The position numbers were made by a program, and so were the translations under genes. Source: Labrenzia sp. PHM005 (GTDB lineage: Bacteria > Pseudomonadota > Alphaproteobacteria > Rhizobiales > Stappiaceae). From it: a DNA stretch of 64,000 nt. The notes under the pieces were generated by a model, which saw only the letters and a list, made by a program, of their open reading frames with translations, did not search any database and was not told where the DNA came from. The stretch is taken from the NCBI RefSeq assembly GCF_006517275.1, contig NZ_CP041191.1, positions 5,141,001-5,205,000 on the forward strand, given 5' to 3'. Of the stretch, positions 1 through 8,244 are shown piece by piece; within the stretch, counting starts at the first letter, position 1; each line of letters starts with the position of its first letter.

Positions 1-34
1 CAAAGCTCCACATTTCGGCAAACAGCTCAAACAT
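1..34 (-). CDS. Metal ABC transporter permease, N-terminal fragment
   Basis: Only the first 11 codons lie in the window (MFELFAEMWSF); the gene continues past base 1. Its ATG (34-32) sits inside the end of the ATPase gene, an 8-base overlap, so it is translated as part of the same operon. That it is the permease is inferred from the partner ATPase and the usual gene order of Zn/Mn-type ABC operons. Confidence 0.6.
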   Translation of the reverse strand, partial: MFELFAEMWSF

Positions 35-785
35 GGGCGCGCTCCTGTTGCTGTGCCGGTCCCCGAAACATCCAGGAAGCCTGGCTTTGCGACAGATAGC
101 CTTGCTCCACAAGCCGGTCGGAGGTCAAAACATCCTCCACCGGGCCATGGGTTGCCATTCCGCCCCCTAAAAGCAGCGCGTGGCTGCAATGGTCCAGAAC
201 AGACGAGAGGTCATGAACAACGAGGACCACCGCACGGCCCTCTTCGCGCCAGCGCTTGATGATGGAAAGAAGATGCGCCTCGGTGCTTTGATCCACCGCA
301 GCAAACGGCTCGTCCAAAAGGATCAATGGCGCATCTTGCAAAATCACACGGGCAAACAGAGCGCGTTGCAATTGGCCGCCCGACAACGTGTGGAGCGAAC
401 GGTCGGCGAGATCCAGGATCCCGGCTTCATCGAGCGCTGCCGCCACCCGGTCTTTCCCCTTTCGGCCAAGTCCGGACCAAAGGCCAAAGCCCTTCCAGGC
501 CCCCATGGCCGCCAGATCCCGAACACGGATGGGAAACCGGCGATCAAACTCGGTAAGTTGTGCCAGATAACCAACTTCATGCGGGCGACCCGCTGGCCAT
601 GTAACACGCCCGGCTAGCGGCTCCATGAGCCCAAGCAGCATCTTGACGAAAGTGCTTTTGCCGGAGCCATTCGCGCCAAGCACTGCAAGAGTGGTCCCAG
701 CCTCAATGTCCAACGACAGATGCTTGAACAGGGTAAGATCCGGGTAGCCCAAGGCAAGATTGCGGATTTCGAGAACGGTCGTCAT
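27..785 (-). CDS. Metal-type ABC transporter ATP-binding protein (ZnuC/AztA-like)
   Basis: About 252 residues with a complete ABC ATPase core: Walker A GANGSGKST near residue 40, signature LSGGQ, and Walker B LILLDEP. The Q-loop region (YLAQ followed by FPIRVRDL) is the pattern of the Zn/Mn/Fe chelate subfamily (ZnuC, MntB, AztA) rather than BtuD/FecE. I chose the ATG at 785, which overlaps the stop of the upstream 45-codon ORF as TGATG; a TTG at 788 is less likely. It powers import of a metal ion with the permease that follows. A cobalamin riboswitch lies upstream, so the metal is probably cobalt rather than zinc. That substrate call is inference. Confidence 0.88.
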   Translation of the reverse strand: MTTVLEIRNLALGYPDLTLFKHLSLDIEAGTTLAVLGANGSGKSTFVKMLLGLMEPLAGRVTWPAGRPHEVGYLAQLTEFDRRFPIRVRDLAAMGAWKGFGLWSGLGRKGKDRVAAALDEAGILDLADRSLHTLSGGQLQRALFARVILQDAPLILLDEPFAAVDQSTEAHLLSIIKRWREEGRAVVLVVHDLSSVLDHCSHALLLGGGMATHGPVEDVLTSDRLVEQGYLSQSQASWMFRGPAQQQERAHV

Positions 786-922
786 CAAAGCACCGCCACG
801 ATTGCAATCCAGAGGAGACCAGCAAGGCCAAGTGCTCCCGCGACCAGAGCCGTCAGGCCCATCTCAGTCAGGCACGGCAGCCGGCTTTCCGGCAAATGGG
901 TAGAAGAGGCACGCCGGTTCAT
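785..922 (-). CDS. 45-aa single-TM small protein
   Basis: An ORF of 45 codons starting ATG at 922. The N-terminal 20 residues are polar (Arg, Ser, His, Cys, Pro) and the C-terminal 25 are an unbroken hydrophobic stretch, so it is predicted to be a membrane miniprotein. Its start overlaps the stop of the 35-codon ORF as ATGA, and its stop overlaps the ATPase start as TGATG. This chain argues that it is translated. Function is not recognised; by position it resembles the small membrane subunits of cobalt importers, but no sequence match can be claimed. Confidence 0.5.
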   Translation of the reverse strand: MNRRASSTHLPESRLPCLTEMGLTALVAGALGLAGLLWIAIVAVL

Positions 923-1026
923 CGCAGCGGCACAAGCTGCGGCGTGATTACCCGGTTTAGATCTGGCTTACAGGAAGACCTGCGGCTGCGCGCCGTCAGT
1001 CTCTGTTGAATCGCAATTGGCCGCAT
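919..1026 (-). CDS. 35-aa Arg-rich leader-like ORF
   Basis: ATG at 1026 lies five bases after a perfect GGAGG (1036-1032). The 35 residues are rich in Arg and Ser with one Cys, with no hydrophobic segment. The stop TGA (921-919) overlaps the ATG of the next small ORF. It is the first ORF after the cobalamin riboswitch, so it may be the ribosome entry point whose translation is coupled to the transporter genes. It could be a leader peptide with no function as a protein. Confidence 0.4.
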   Translation of the reverse strand: MRPIAIQQRLTARSRRSSCKPDLNRVITPQLVPLR

Positions 1027-1129
1027 CGCCACCTCCAAAGAGACGGGGATACGGTGAGACCATATATCTGGACGGCGATGGCCGCTTGGTACATTGGCTT
1101 CTCCCTCCGGGACACCCCGCCCGGCAAAG

Positions 1130-1325
1130 TTTCGGTTGCGATGGCAGGTCTCCTGACTCGCGGGTCTAAGCTATCCCCATCCTTCCCGGGCCTTTCATTC
1201 TTGGATGAAGGCTCAGTGGATCTTTAGGGGTCGCTCGCCGCTCACAGTTGCGGGGGCAGTCACGGATTCAGCGCCCTTTCGGCTCTTCCTCACCGTGTTC
1301 CCTTTTCATCTTGCAGCGATCTTCA
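1130..1325 (-). promoter_or_regulatory. Cobalamin (B12) riboswitch
   Basis: On the minus strand the conserved blocks occur in order: GGGAACACGGTGA (around 1303-1289), a CCCCCGCAACTGTGA block (around 1255-1240), and the B12 box GTCAGGAGACCTGCC (around 1158-1144). These are hallmarks of the class I adenosylcobalamin riboswitch. A GC-rich hairpin (CCGGG/CCCGG, 1124-1107) follows and may be part of the expression platform. The switch points at the two small ORFs and the metal ABC genes and would repress them when B12 is plentiful. Confidence 0.92.
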
Positions 1326-1330
1326 TTCTG

Positions 1331-1674
1331 CAAGAACCATCTCCGCGGACCATATTTCTACAGTCGGAAATGATCAACACCGTTTTTTGCCAAATTCGCA
1401 AACGATGCCTCAAGGCTGAGGAAAACAGTCATTTGTTTACGTGGCTTCGCAAAATGCCTCACCGCATTCAGGAATTATCTTTTTGGCGATTTGAGGAAGC
1501 AAAAGACCGAATCTCGGCGAAAAGCTCTGTTCTTTTGGTATCTTAAGAATCTTATGCACGCCGCCGTCATCGCAGTAGTCTCTAGAATCGTTCCTGAACC
1601 GGTTTTCCAGATTGACGTTTCCACCGCGTACTTATGCAAACCAATCGTTTTGGAACCAATGCCTGCAATCGCAC
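1331..1674. other. Intergenic, nothing recognised
   Basis: This stretch between the riboswitch and the convergent end of the TetR gene has lower GC than its surroundings. It has short overlapping ORFs on both strands with no family resemblance and no good ribosome binding site. The promoter for the riboswitch transcript should lie in its left part. Confidence 0.5.
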
Positions 1675-2358
1675 TTAAACTGCTGCCGCCTTTTTGCCGC
1701 ACAGGCGCAAAAAGCCCGCTTCGCTGTAATCGAGCAGCGCCTCGGCAAGATCGGCCTCTTCTTGCTGGCGGGCAACTGCCCCAATCCGCCAGCTGCTGGA
1801 CGTGAGCGCCAGCATGCCGGATACGGTAAAAACAAAGGCCGCGCTCAAGTTGGTGCGCGAAACATCCGGCAAAAGGGCCGCAATCTCGTCCAGAAAAACA
1901 GCTGCCGTCGGATCAAAACACTCTTCAGCAATCGCCCGCCAGCGCTCATCCGCCGACACCAGCGCAATCAAGCGCCCATAAGACGGCCATTCAGCCTTGT
2001 CCGACAAGGTGAGGTCCAGGAACGGTAAAACAAAACAGGACAGGATTTCCCGCAATGTGAGGTTCTCGCGACCCTGTTTTTGAACGTCTGCCTTTTTGTC
2101 CGCCAGAACCTTTTGTCGCAACTCGGCCAGCGGTTTGGCCCTTCTGGCCACGACCAAATGAAACAGCTCTTCCTTTGGCCCGCCATGATGGTGCACCAGC
2201 GCCACCTGAACGCCCGCCGCCTTTGCAATATCCCGGATTGACGTTCCGTCAAATCCTCTTCTGGAGAACAATTCCTCTGCAACATCCAGAATCTTAGCCT
2301 TTGTTTCCAAAGACTTTTTGCTGGGCGCACGACGCCGGACGGCAGTTTTCACTGTCAT
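1675..2358 (-). CDS. TetR family transcriptional regulator
   Basis: A 227-residue protein with a classic TetR DNA-binding domain at about residues 20-65 (KILDVAEELFSRRGFDGTSI, then RDIAKAAGV). Where most relatives have a YYHF-type turn, this one reads LVHHHGGPKEELF. The C-terminal two thirds form the ligand-binding helical domain, with an unusual number of aromatic and Leu residues. The gene is divergent from the flavin monooxygenase operon, 74 bases apart, with a palindrome between them. It most likely represses that operon until a substrate or intermediate binds. Confidence 0.9.
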   Translation of the reverse strand: MTVKTAVRRRAPSKKSLETKAKILDVAEELFSRRGFDGTSIRDIAKAAGVQVALVHHHGGPKEELFHLVVARRAKPLAELRQKVLADKKADVQKQGRENLTLREILSCFVLPFLDLTLSDKAEWPSYGRLIALVSADERWRAIAEECFDPTAAVFLDEIAALLPDVSRTNLSAAFVFTVSGMLALTSSSWRIGAVARQQEEADLAEALLDYSEAGFLRLCGKKAAAV

Positions 2359-2382
2359 TTTTTACAGGAACCCTTGCTTATT

Positions 2383-2398
2383 TTGAACATTCGTTCAA
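2383..2398. promoter_or_regulatory. Probable TetR operator
   Basis: A perfect inverted repeat, TTGAAC-ATTC-GTTCAA, lies between the divergent TetR and monooxygenase genes. Its size and spacing fit TetR-family operators, and its position allows control of both directions. Confidence 0.65.
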
Positions 2399-2432
2399 TA
2401 TAACAATACCACTGACGTGGTTGGGAGGAAAC

Positions 2433-3779
2433 ATGCCACAAGTAGCAGGTGCGGCGCCATGCGTCCGCGCGCAGGAATCTTTTGCTTTGATTGGCGCTGG
2501 CCCCATGGGGCTGGCCATGGCCAAGGTCTTGACCGAACAAGGTATCCCCTTTCAGGGCTTCGAGCTGCATTCAGATGTGGGCGGCGTGTGGGACATCGAC
2601 GGCCCGCGCTCAACCATGTATGAAACCGCCCACCTGATTTCGTCCAAAACGATGACGGAATTTGCCGATTTCCCAATGCCGCCGGAGACGCCCGACTATC
2701 CGTCACACAAGGACATGCGCTCCTATTTCCAGGCCTTTGCCCGCCACTTTGATCTTTATAGAAGCTACAAGTTCAATACCGAGGTTCTGAAAGCCGAGCC
2801 ACTTGGGCAGTCAGGCGCCGGCTGGCGGGTTGTCTGGCGCGAGCCCGATGGCAGCGACCAAGAAGCGACCTTCAAAGGCATCCTGATAGCCAACGGCACC
2901 TTATCGACACCCAACATTCCGGCGTTCAACGGAAACTTTGCCGGCGAACTCATTCACGCCGCCAGCTACAAAACTGCCAGCCAGTTCGATGGCAAAAGGG
3001 TTCTGATCGTCGGCGCCGGCAATTCCGGCTGCGACATTGCAGTCGATGCCATCCATCATGCCAAAAGCACCGACCTCTCCATGCGCCGGGGCTATTATTT
3101 CGTGCCGAAATACGTCTTCGGCAAACCGGCCGACACTCAAAGCCGGACGGCCGCCCTGCCTATGTGGTTGCGGCGCAAGATCGACGGTGTGGTTTTGAAC
3201 TGGTTCGCCGGCAATCCGCAGCGCTACGGCTTTCCAAAGCCGGACTACAGGCTTTATGAAAGCCATCCGGTGGTCAATTCGCTGATCCTGTTTCACGCAG
3301 GCCATGGCGACCTCAAAATCCGGCCGGACATCGACCGCTTTGACGGCCATACCGTTCACTTCACCGACGGCACCCGGGCCGACTATGACATGATCGTCAC
3401 CGCCACCGGCTATGTGCTCGATTATCCGTTTATTTCCAAGGACCTGCTCAATTGGACCGGGGCTGCTCCCAGCCTTTACCTCAATTGCATGCACCCCAAG
3501 CGTGATGACCTTTTTGTGCTTGGCATGGTCGAGGCAACCGGCCTTGGCTGGCAGGGCCGCCATGAGCAGGCCGAACTGGTCGCCCGCTACATCAAGGGAC
3601 TGTCGAGCGGCAATCGGGAAGCGGACAGCATTAAAAGCTTCAAAGCCAATGGTTTTCAGCGCGAAACCGGCGGGGTCAACTATCTGAAGCTGGCCCGCAT
3701 GGCCTATTACGTCGACAAAAAAACCTACAGGAGATCGGTGACACAAAGGATCGCCGCTCTTAAAGAGGCGGCTCGATGA
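2433..3779 (+). CDS. Flavin-containing monooxygenase (FMO/Baeyer-Villiger type)
   Basis: A 448-residue class B flavoprotein monooxygenase. It has an N-terminal FAD dinucleotide fold (IGAGPMG), the FMO fingerprint FxGxxxHxxxY (FAGELIHAASY), a second NADPH-binding fold (IVGAGNSG) and the late ATG motif (VTATGYV). The start at 2433 follows GGGAGGAAAC; upstream codons in frame lie in the promoter. It would insert oxygen into a hydrophobic ketone, amine or sulfide; the substrate is unknown. It is first in a run of four ATGA-coupled genes ending near a FadL-like porin, under the divergent TetR gene. Confidence 0.9.
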   Translation: MPQVAGAAPCVRAQESFALIGAGPMGLAMAKVLTEQGIPFQGFELHSDVGGVWDIDGPRSTMYETAHLISSKTMTEFADFPMPPETPDYPSHKDMRSYFQAFARHFDLYRSYKFNTEVLKAEPLGQSGAGWRVVWREPDGSDQEATFKGILIANGTLSTPNIPAFNGNFAGELIHAASYKTASQFDGKRVLIVGAGNSGCDIAVDAIHHAKSTDLSMRRGYYFVPKYVFGKPADTQSRTAALPMWLRRKIDGVVLNWFAGNPQRYGFPKPDYRLYESHPVVNSLILFHAGHGDLKIRPDIDRFDGHTVHFTDGTRADYDMIVTATGYVLDYPFISKDLLNWTGAAPSLYLNCMHPKRDDLFVLGMVEATGLGWQGRHEQAELVARYIKGLSSGNREADSIKSFKANGFQRETGGVNYLKLARMAYYVDKKTYRRSVTQRIAALKEAAR

Positions 3780-4678
3780 CAGATATCGATGCGGCTGTCC
3801 TCAATTTTTCGCCGGACAGCATGCTTCTCTTGAACGGCGTACTGGCCATTGTCATGTTCGCCGTCGCCCTCGATATTACGCCCAATGATTTTAGGGCCTT
3901 GCTGCGTACGCCCAAACCGTTTTTGACCGGCATTCTGTCTCAGTTCCTGGTGCTACCGACCCTCACCTTCGGCTTGGTGCTGGCCGTTCAACCTCAAGGG
4001 TCTGTTGCGCTCGGCCTCATTTTGGTGGCGGCCTGTCCAGGCGGCAACATTTCCAACTACATCACGCACAAGGCCGGCGGCAACGCGGCCTTGGCGGTGT
4101 CCCTGACCGCATTCACCACCATTGGAACGGTCCTTTTTACCCCGTTCAACATTGCCTTCTGGGGCAGCCTTTACGGGCCGAGCCGTGCCTTCATGACCTC
4201 CATTCATATCGACCCGTTTCAAGTAGCAATGACGGTCTGCCTCATGCTGATCCTGCCGCTAACGCTCGGAATGCTGGTCAACCGCAACCTTCCGGAACTG
4301 GCCTGGCATTTACGGCGCCCCCTGCAAAAGCTCTCTATGCTCATCTTCATTAGCTTCATCGTCGTCGCCCTTTATGGAAACTGGGAGTTTCTGGGAGCCT
4401 TCGGGCCGGATATCGTCCCGCTGGTCATAGCCCACAACGGCATTGCGCTCTTCGGAGGGTATATGGTTGCCACCGTTGCCGGGCTGTCCCCCTATGACCG
4501 GCGGGCGATATCCATCGAAACCGGCATTCAGAATTCCGGACTTGGCCTCATCCTGATCTTTGGCTTCTTCCATGGCCTGGGCGGGATGGCCGTCGTGGCG
4601 GCCTTCTGGGGGATTTGGCACGCGGTATCGGGCCTTGCGCTTGCCAAGTGGTTTTCCCGCACGGAGGCCGCCCGATGA
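3776..4678 (+). CDS. Bile acid:sodium symporter (SBF) family transporter
   Basis: About 300 residues, nearly all hydrophobic, with some nine to ten predicted membrane helices. Family landmarks are present: PGGNISNYITHKAGGN in the first half and ETGIQNSGLG in the second, the two discontinuous-helix crossover regions of SBF/ASBT proteins. The start overlaps the monooxygenase stop (ATGA). It probably imports an organic anion (bile-acid-like, keto acid or similar) that feeds the surrounding oxidative enzymes. Confidence 0.88.
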   Translation: MTDIDAAVLNFSPDSMLLLNGVLAIVMFAVALDITPNDFRALLRTPKPFLTGILSQFLVLPTLTFGLVLAVQPQGSVALGLILVAACPGGNISNYITHKAGGNAALAVSLTAFTTIGTVLFTPFNIAFWGSLYGPSRAFMTSIHIDPFQVAMTVCLMLILPLTLGMLVNRNLPELAWHLRRPLQKLSMLIFISFIVVALYGNWEFLGAFGPDIVPLVIAHNGIALFGGYMVATVAGLSPYDRRAISIETGIQNSGLGLILIFGFFHGLGGMAVVAAFWGIWHAVSGLALAKWFSRTEAAR

Positions 4679-5601
4679 GCCGCATTTTGATAACCGGCGC
4701 CGGCGGCATGATCGGACAGCGGCTGGTCAAGTTGCTGGCAGATGACCATGAAGTGATTGCGACCGATGTCGCTCCACAGACAGATCTTCCGGATAGCGTT
4801 GAAAGCTTGCCGATGGACGTATGCGGGCCTGATGTCGCTGATATCATTGGTTCGAAAATGCCGGACGCCGTTGTTCATCTCGCGTCCATTTTGGAACCCG
4901 GAGACCGCCAATTTGCCTATCAGGTTGATGTCGAGGGCACCCGGAACGTCATTACTGCCTGTGTGGCCGCCAGCGTCCGGCGCCTCGTCGTCACCTCGTC
5001 TGGGGCCGCCTATGGCTATCATGCCGACAACCCCGCCTGGCTGAAAGAAACCGATCCACTGCGCGGCAACCCGGAGTTTGCCTATTCAGATCATAAACGC
5101 CAGGTCGAACAGCTCCTGACGACGGCCCGGCGCGATGCACCGCATCTGGAGCAGGTTGTCTTGCGGGTCTGCACGGTTCTGGGTGAAGGCGTTGAAAACC
5201 AGATCACTTCGCTGTTTCACAAGCCACGCTTGTTGGGCGTGACGGGCAGCGAAAGCCCCTTTGTTTTCATCTGGACGGAAGATTTGGCCCGCATTGTCGA
5301 GCGCGCCGCAACCTCCGGCCCGCCCGGCATTTATAACGTCGCCGGAGATGGCGCACTGACAATGTCCGACCTCGCCAAGCGGCTCAACAAACAGCTGATC
5401 CGGCTGCCGGTTGGCCTGCTTAAGGCAGCGCTTGCAATTGCACATCCCCTAGGCTTGTCTCGGTTCGGCGCCGAACAGGTGCGTTTTTTGCAGTTCCGCC
5501 CGGTGCTCGACAATACCGCGCTGAAAACGGAGTTCGGCTATACCCCCAAACGAACGAGCGCGGAAGTCTTCGATTTGTGGCGCCGGGAGGCCGGGCTATG
5601 A
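4675..5601 (+). CDS. NAD(P)-dependent epimerase/dehydratase (extended SDR)
   Basis: A 308-residue extended SDR with an N-terminal ITGAGGMIG Rossmann motif, a conserved VVHLAS segment, the Ser of VTSSGAAYG, and an active-site YxxxK written YSDHK. ATG at 4675 overlaps the transporter stop by four bases. Members include 3-beta-hydroxysteroid-dehydrogenase-like and sugar-nucleotide enzymes. In this context a dehydrogenase or reductase on a hydrophobic substrate is more likely than sugar chemistry, but that is inference. Confidence 0.87.
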   Translation: MSRILITGAGGMIGQRLVKLLADDHEVIATDVAPQTDLPDSVESLPMDVCGPDVADIIGSKMPDAVVHLASILEPGDRQFAYQVDVEGTRNVITACVAASVRRLVVTSSGAAYGYHADNPAWLKETDPLRGNPEFAYSDHKRQVEQLLTTARRDAPHLEQVVLRVCTVLGEGVENQITSLFHKPRLLGVTGSESPFVFIWTEDLARIVERAATSGPPGIYNVAGDGALTMSDLAKRLNKQLIRLPVGLLKAALAIAHPLGLSRFGAEQVRFLQFRPVLDNTALKTEFGYTPKRTSAEVFDLWRREAGL

Positions 5602-6410
5602 AACCGACGGCCATCATCTCAGGTGGAACGGGCGGCCTCGGCCAGGCCTTTGGAGCTATCCTGCGCGCCAACGGCTGGTTCACGGTGATCTTATGCCTGC
5701 CCGGCCCGCAGCTTGACGCATTAAGATCGACTCCGGATACGCTGGCGATCCCTTGCGACATCACCGATTCAGCCGCCCTACTCGAAGCTGCGCAGGTTAT
5801 TCGCGAGCATAGGCCGTCAATCGACCTGGTGGTCTACAACGCCGGGATCACCCACATCGGCCCCTTCACCCATCAGACCCTCCCCGACCACCGCAAGGTG
5901 TTTGAGGTTAATTACTTTGGCGCCGTCGCCATGGCGAAGGAGTTTGGGCCGGACGTACGCCGCTCAAAAGGCACGCACCTGGCAATCTCTTCGGTCGCAG
6001 GCTTCTGCCCTCTGGCTCTCAGAACAGCTTATGCCGGCAGCAAACATGCGCTGGAGGGTTTTTTCAAATCGTTGCGCTCAGAAGAACGGCAGCATGGCGT
6101 CTCCTGCCTGATCGCCGCTCCGAGCTTTATCGCAACCAACACAGACGCCGGCACACCGAAAAACTCCGGCATCGCTCGCCCCGGATCGGCGTCCGATCAG
6201 GTGGATGCCATGACACCGGCGCAGGCCGCCGAAACGCTCTACCGCGGTCTCAAACGGCGCCGGGACTTCATACCGATCGGCCGGGTGGCCCGGCTCTCCA
6301 ACTGGATCAACCGGCTATCACCCGGCCTCTATCAACGTCTTATGGAGCGGGCAATTCTGGCGCAAGCATCACAAAAACCGGGAGGGCAAACCACACCGCA
6401 TGGCTTGTGA
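5598..6410 (+). CDS. SDR family oxidoreductase
   Basis: A 270-residue classical SDR with the N-terminal glycine motif SGGTGGLG, NAG (YNAGITH), the catalytic Ser (ISSVAG) and YxxxK (YAGSK). The start overlaps the previous stop as ATGA, so four genes in a row are translationally coupled. It should carry out an NAD(P)H-dependent alcohol/ketone conversion in the same pathway as the monooxygenase. The C-terminal 60 residues extend beyond the minimal SDR core and are Arg-rich. Confidence 0.88.
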   Translation: MKPTAIISGGTGGLGQAFGAILRANGWFTVILCLPGPQLDALRSTPDTLAIPCDITDSAALLEAAQVIREHRPSIDLVVYNAGITHIGPFTHQTLPDHRKVFEVNYFGAVAMAKEFGPDVRRSKGTHLAISSVAGFCPLALRTAYAGSKHALEGFFKSLRSEERQHGVSCLIAAPSFIATNTDAGTPKNSGIARPGSASDQVDAMTPAQAAETLYRGLKRRRDFIPIGRVARLSNWINRLSPGLYQRLMERAILAQASQKPGGQTTPHGL

Positions 6411-6508
6411 CCATCAACAGGGGAGAACCACCGCGCATTAGCGGTCAATAGGCCGCGCCTTGGAACAACAGCCACACCGGGCGCAGCACCACTCGTGGAG
6501 GGGAAATT

Positions 6509-7705
6509 ATGGGCAAATTTAATCATTTGGCCGCCAATCTCATGATTGGCGGAACGGTCCTGCTGTGCCTATCGCCAGCATATGCTGGCGGTTGGGACAC
6601 ACTTGGGGTGGGCTCAAACGAGCTGTTGTTTGACGACAGCCGGTTTGCATTTGAGGTCACCACCAAAGGGGTTGACCGGAACGTTGACTACGAAGTCACC
6701 AACGCCCAAGTCGGCGGTGCTCCGGTCATTGGCGGACCGGCAACAAGCCGCGCGACTCCAAACATCTGGAATTATCAGTTTGCTGCTAAGTTCCGGCTCA
6801 CCGATCAGCTGGACTGTATGGCGCGCGCCAATGATCCCTATCAGATCGAAGAAGAGCTCGACAATGCCTGGCAAGGCCGGTTTTCGCTGACCAAGACGTC
6901 TGCTTCAGGAAAAGGCTTTAACGGAACATGCGCTTACAAATTCCAGGTGCGTGATGGCCATTACATGCGCGCCATTGCCGGGGCCAACCTGCTGTATTTG
7001 AAGTACCGGACCGACAATTTCACGTTAGGCGGTATCATTCCGCCCGCAACTTACGTCTCACTTCCGACCCGCCTGGATGTTCGCTCTAATGACCCGAGTT
7101 TCGGCTGGCGGATCGGCGCGTCTTACGAAATCCCAGAATATGCGATCCGGGCGAGCCTAATTTACGATTCCGCGATTGACGTTGATCTTGACGGCGGCAC
7201 CGAGGTGACGGGTGTCACCAGTTTCGACAGCTTTGCCTCCGTGACGATGCCACAATCCCTGGAGCTCAATCTACAAACCGGCATCGCCCCGGATTGGCTG
7301 GCAACTTTTGGCGTCAAATGGGTCGATTGGTCGAAACTTCAGTCACTGAAGGTCACCAATCCGGTAGGAAATACAGTCGTCAACCGGTTCCTTGGCTATG
7401 ACGACGGCTGGACCATCCGCGCCGGGATTGCTCACAAGGTCAATGACTGGCTGAAAGTCGGCTCGACCGTCCGCTGGGACCGGGGCGTCGGTCAGTCCTA
7501 TTCGGACACCTATTCATTTGGTGTTGGAACAGCGCTCAAACTGGATGAGCATGCAGAACTCACCATCGGCACCGCGGCCACTTACAAAACTTCCGGCTCC
7601 GGTGACCTGACAAATCTGGCATCCACGTCCGGCGCGACCACCCAATATAAATACGGCAATTCGTGGAACTATACGCTTCAGACCAAACTGAAGTTCTCGT
7701 TCTAA
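6509..7705 (+). CDS. FadL/OmpP1-like outer membrane transport protein
   Basis: 398 residues with a signal peptide cleaved near PAYAG, alternating amphipathic strands typical of a beta barrel, and a terminal Phe (LKFSF) as used for BAM recognition. The architecture and length match the OmpP1/FadL family that moves hydrophobic molecules across the outer membrane. It begins 98 bases after the second SDR gene with GGAGGGGAAATT before the ATG, and ends at a strong terminator. It supplies the outer membrane step for the cluster. Confidence 0.85.
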   Translation: MGKFNHLAANLMIGGTVLLCLSPAYAGGWDTLGVGSNELLFDDSRFAFEVTTKGVDRNVDYEVTNAQVGGAPVIGGPATSRATPNIWNYQFAAKFRLTDQLDCMARANDPYQIEEELDNAWQGRFSLTKTSASGKGFNGTCAYKFQVRDGHYMRAIAGANLLYLKYRTDNFTLGGIIPPATYVSLPTRLDVRSNDPSFGWRIGASYEIPEYAIRASLIYDSAIDVDLDGGTEVTGVTSFDSFASVTMPQSLELNLQTGIAPDWLATFGVKWVDWSKLQSLKVTNPVGNTVVNRFLGYDDGWTIRAGIAHKVNDWLKVGSTVRWDRGVGQSYSDTYSFGVGTALKLDEHAELTIGTAATYKTSGSGDLTNLASTSGATTQYKYGNSWNYTLQTKLKFSF

Positions 7706-7713
7706 GAAACAAC

Positions 7714-7744
7714 AAAAGCCGCATTCCACAGGATGCGGCTTTTT
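7714..7744. terminator. Bidirectional rho-independent terminator
   Basis: An 11-bp perfect stem (AAAAGCCGCAT / ATGCGGCTTTT) with an 8-base loop and flanking T-runs on both strands. It lies between the FadL-like gene and the convergent LuxR-type gene, and can stop transcription from both sides. Confidence 0.9.
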
Positions 7745-7798
7745 CTTCAGGTCAAGGGCCAAGCTACATCTTGCCGGTTGCCTAGCAGCCTATCTTGT

Positions 7799-8122
7799 TC
7801 AGGCACATAGACCCATTTCGACAGCTTCGTCAGGACGGTGGAGCGCGGCATTGGCAGCAACCATTGCGACCGCATGCACCCGGTTTTTCGCGCCAAGACG
7901 CTTGATGGCAAAACGGATGTGCGCCTTGACCGTCGCTGTGGTGACCCCAAGCTCGTAGGCGATCTGCTTGTTCACCTTGCCCTCACACAGCTTCAACATG
8001 ATCTCCAGCTGGCGCGGTGTGACGCCTTCCAGAATATTTTCGCTTGGGACAAAAGCTCTCGTCACAGGCTTTGCCCGGAGGAGCAGGTCCTGGGTCGAAT
8101 GGAGCGCAAAGTGAGCAGTCAT
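7799..8122 (-). CDS. LuxR-type HTH mini-regulator
   Basis: 107 residues: about 35 undefined N-terminal residues, then a full LuxR/FixJ helix-turn-helix (LTPRQLEIMLKLCEG motif, here VTPRQ, NKQIAYELGVTTATVKAHI, RLGAKNRVHAV). There is no receiver, PAS or autoinducer domain, so it is a single-domain regulator like GerE. It is divergent from the ScfR-like gene with 122 bases between them. The target is unknown. Confidence 0.85.
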   Translation of the reverse strand: MTAHFALHSTQDLLLRAKPVTRAFVPSENILEGVTPRQLEIMLKLCEGKVNKQIAYELGVTTATVKAHIRFAIKRLGAKNRVHAVAMVAANAALHRPDEAVEMGLCA

Positions 8123-8244
8123 GTCGGGGTCCTCTTCCTCTGGTGAATGACGTGAGCGCAGTTTTGTTCAGGACAAGCGAATTGTAAAATGTTAACTTGA
8201 GTATTGCTATTAGCTAATTTTTTGCAATTTGACCGGACGAAAGT

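Noticed and set aside
1006..1546. Plus-strand ORFs over the riboswitch
   Set aside because: The sequence is the reverse complement of a conserved RNA structure, and the translations have no protein-like composition.
2901..3746. 281-codon minus-strand ORF
   Set aside because: It is antisense to the flavin monooxygenase gene, whose FAD and NADPH motifs are clear.
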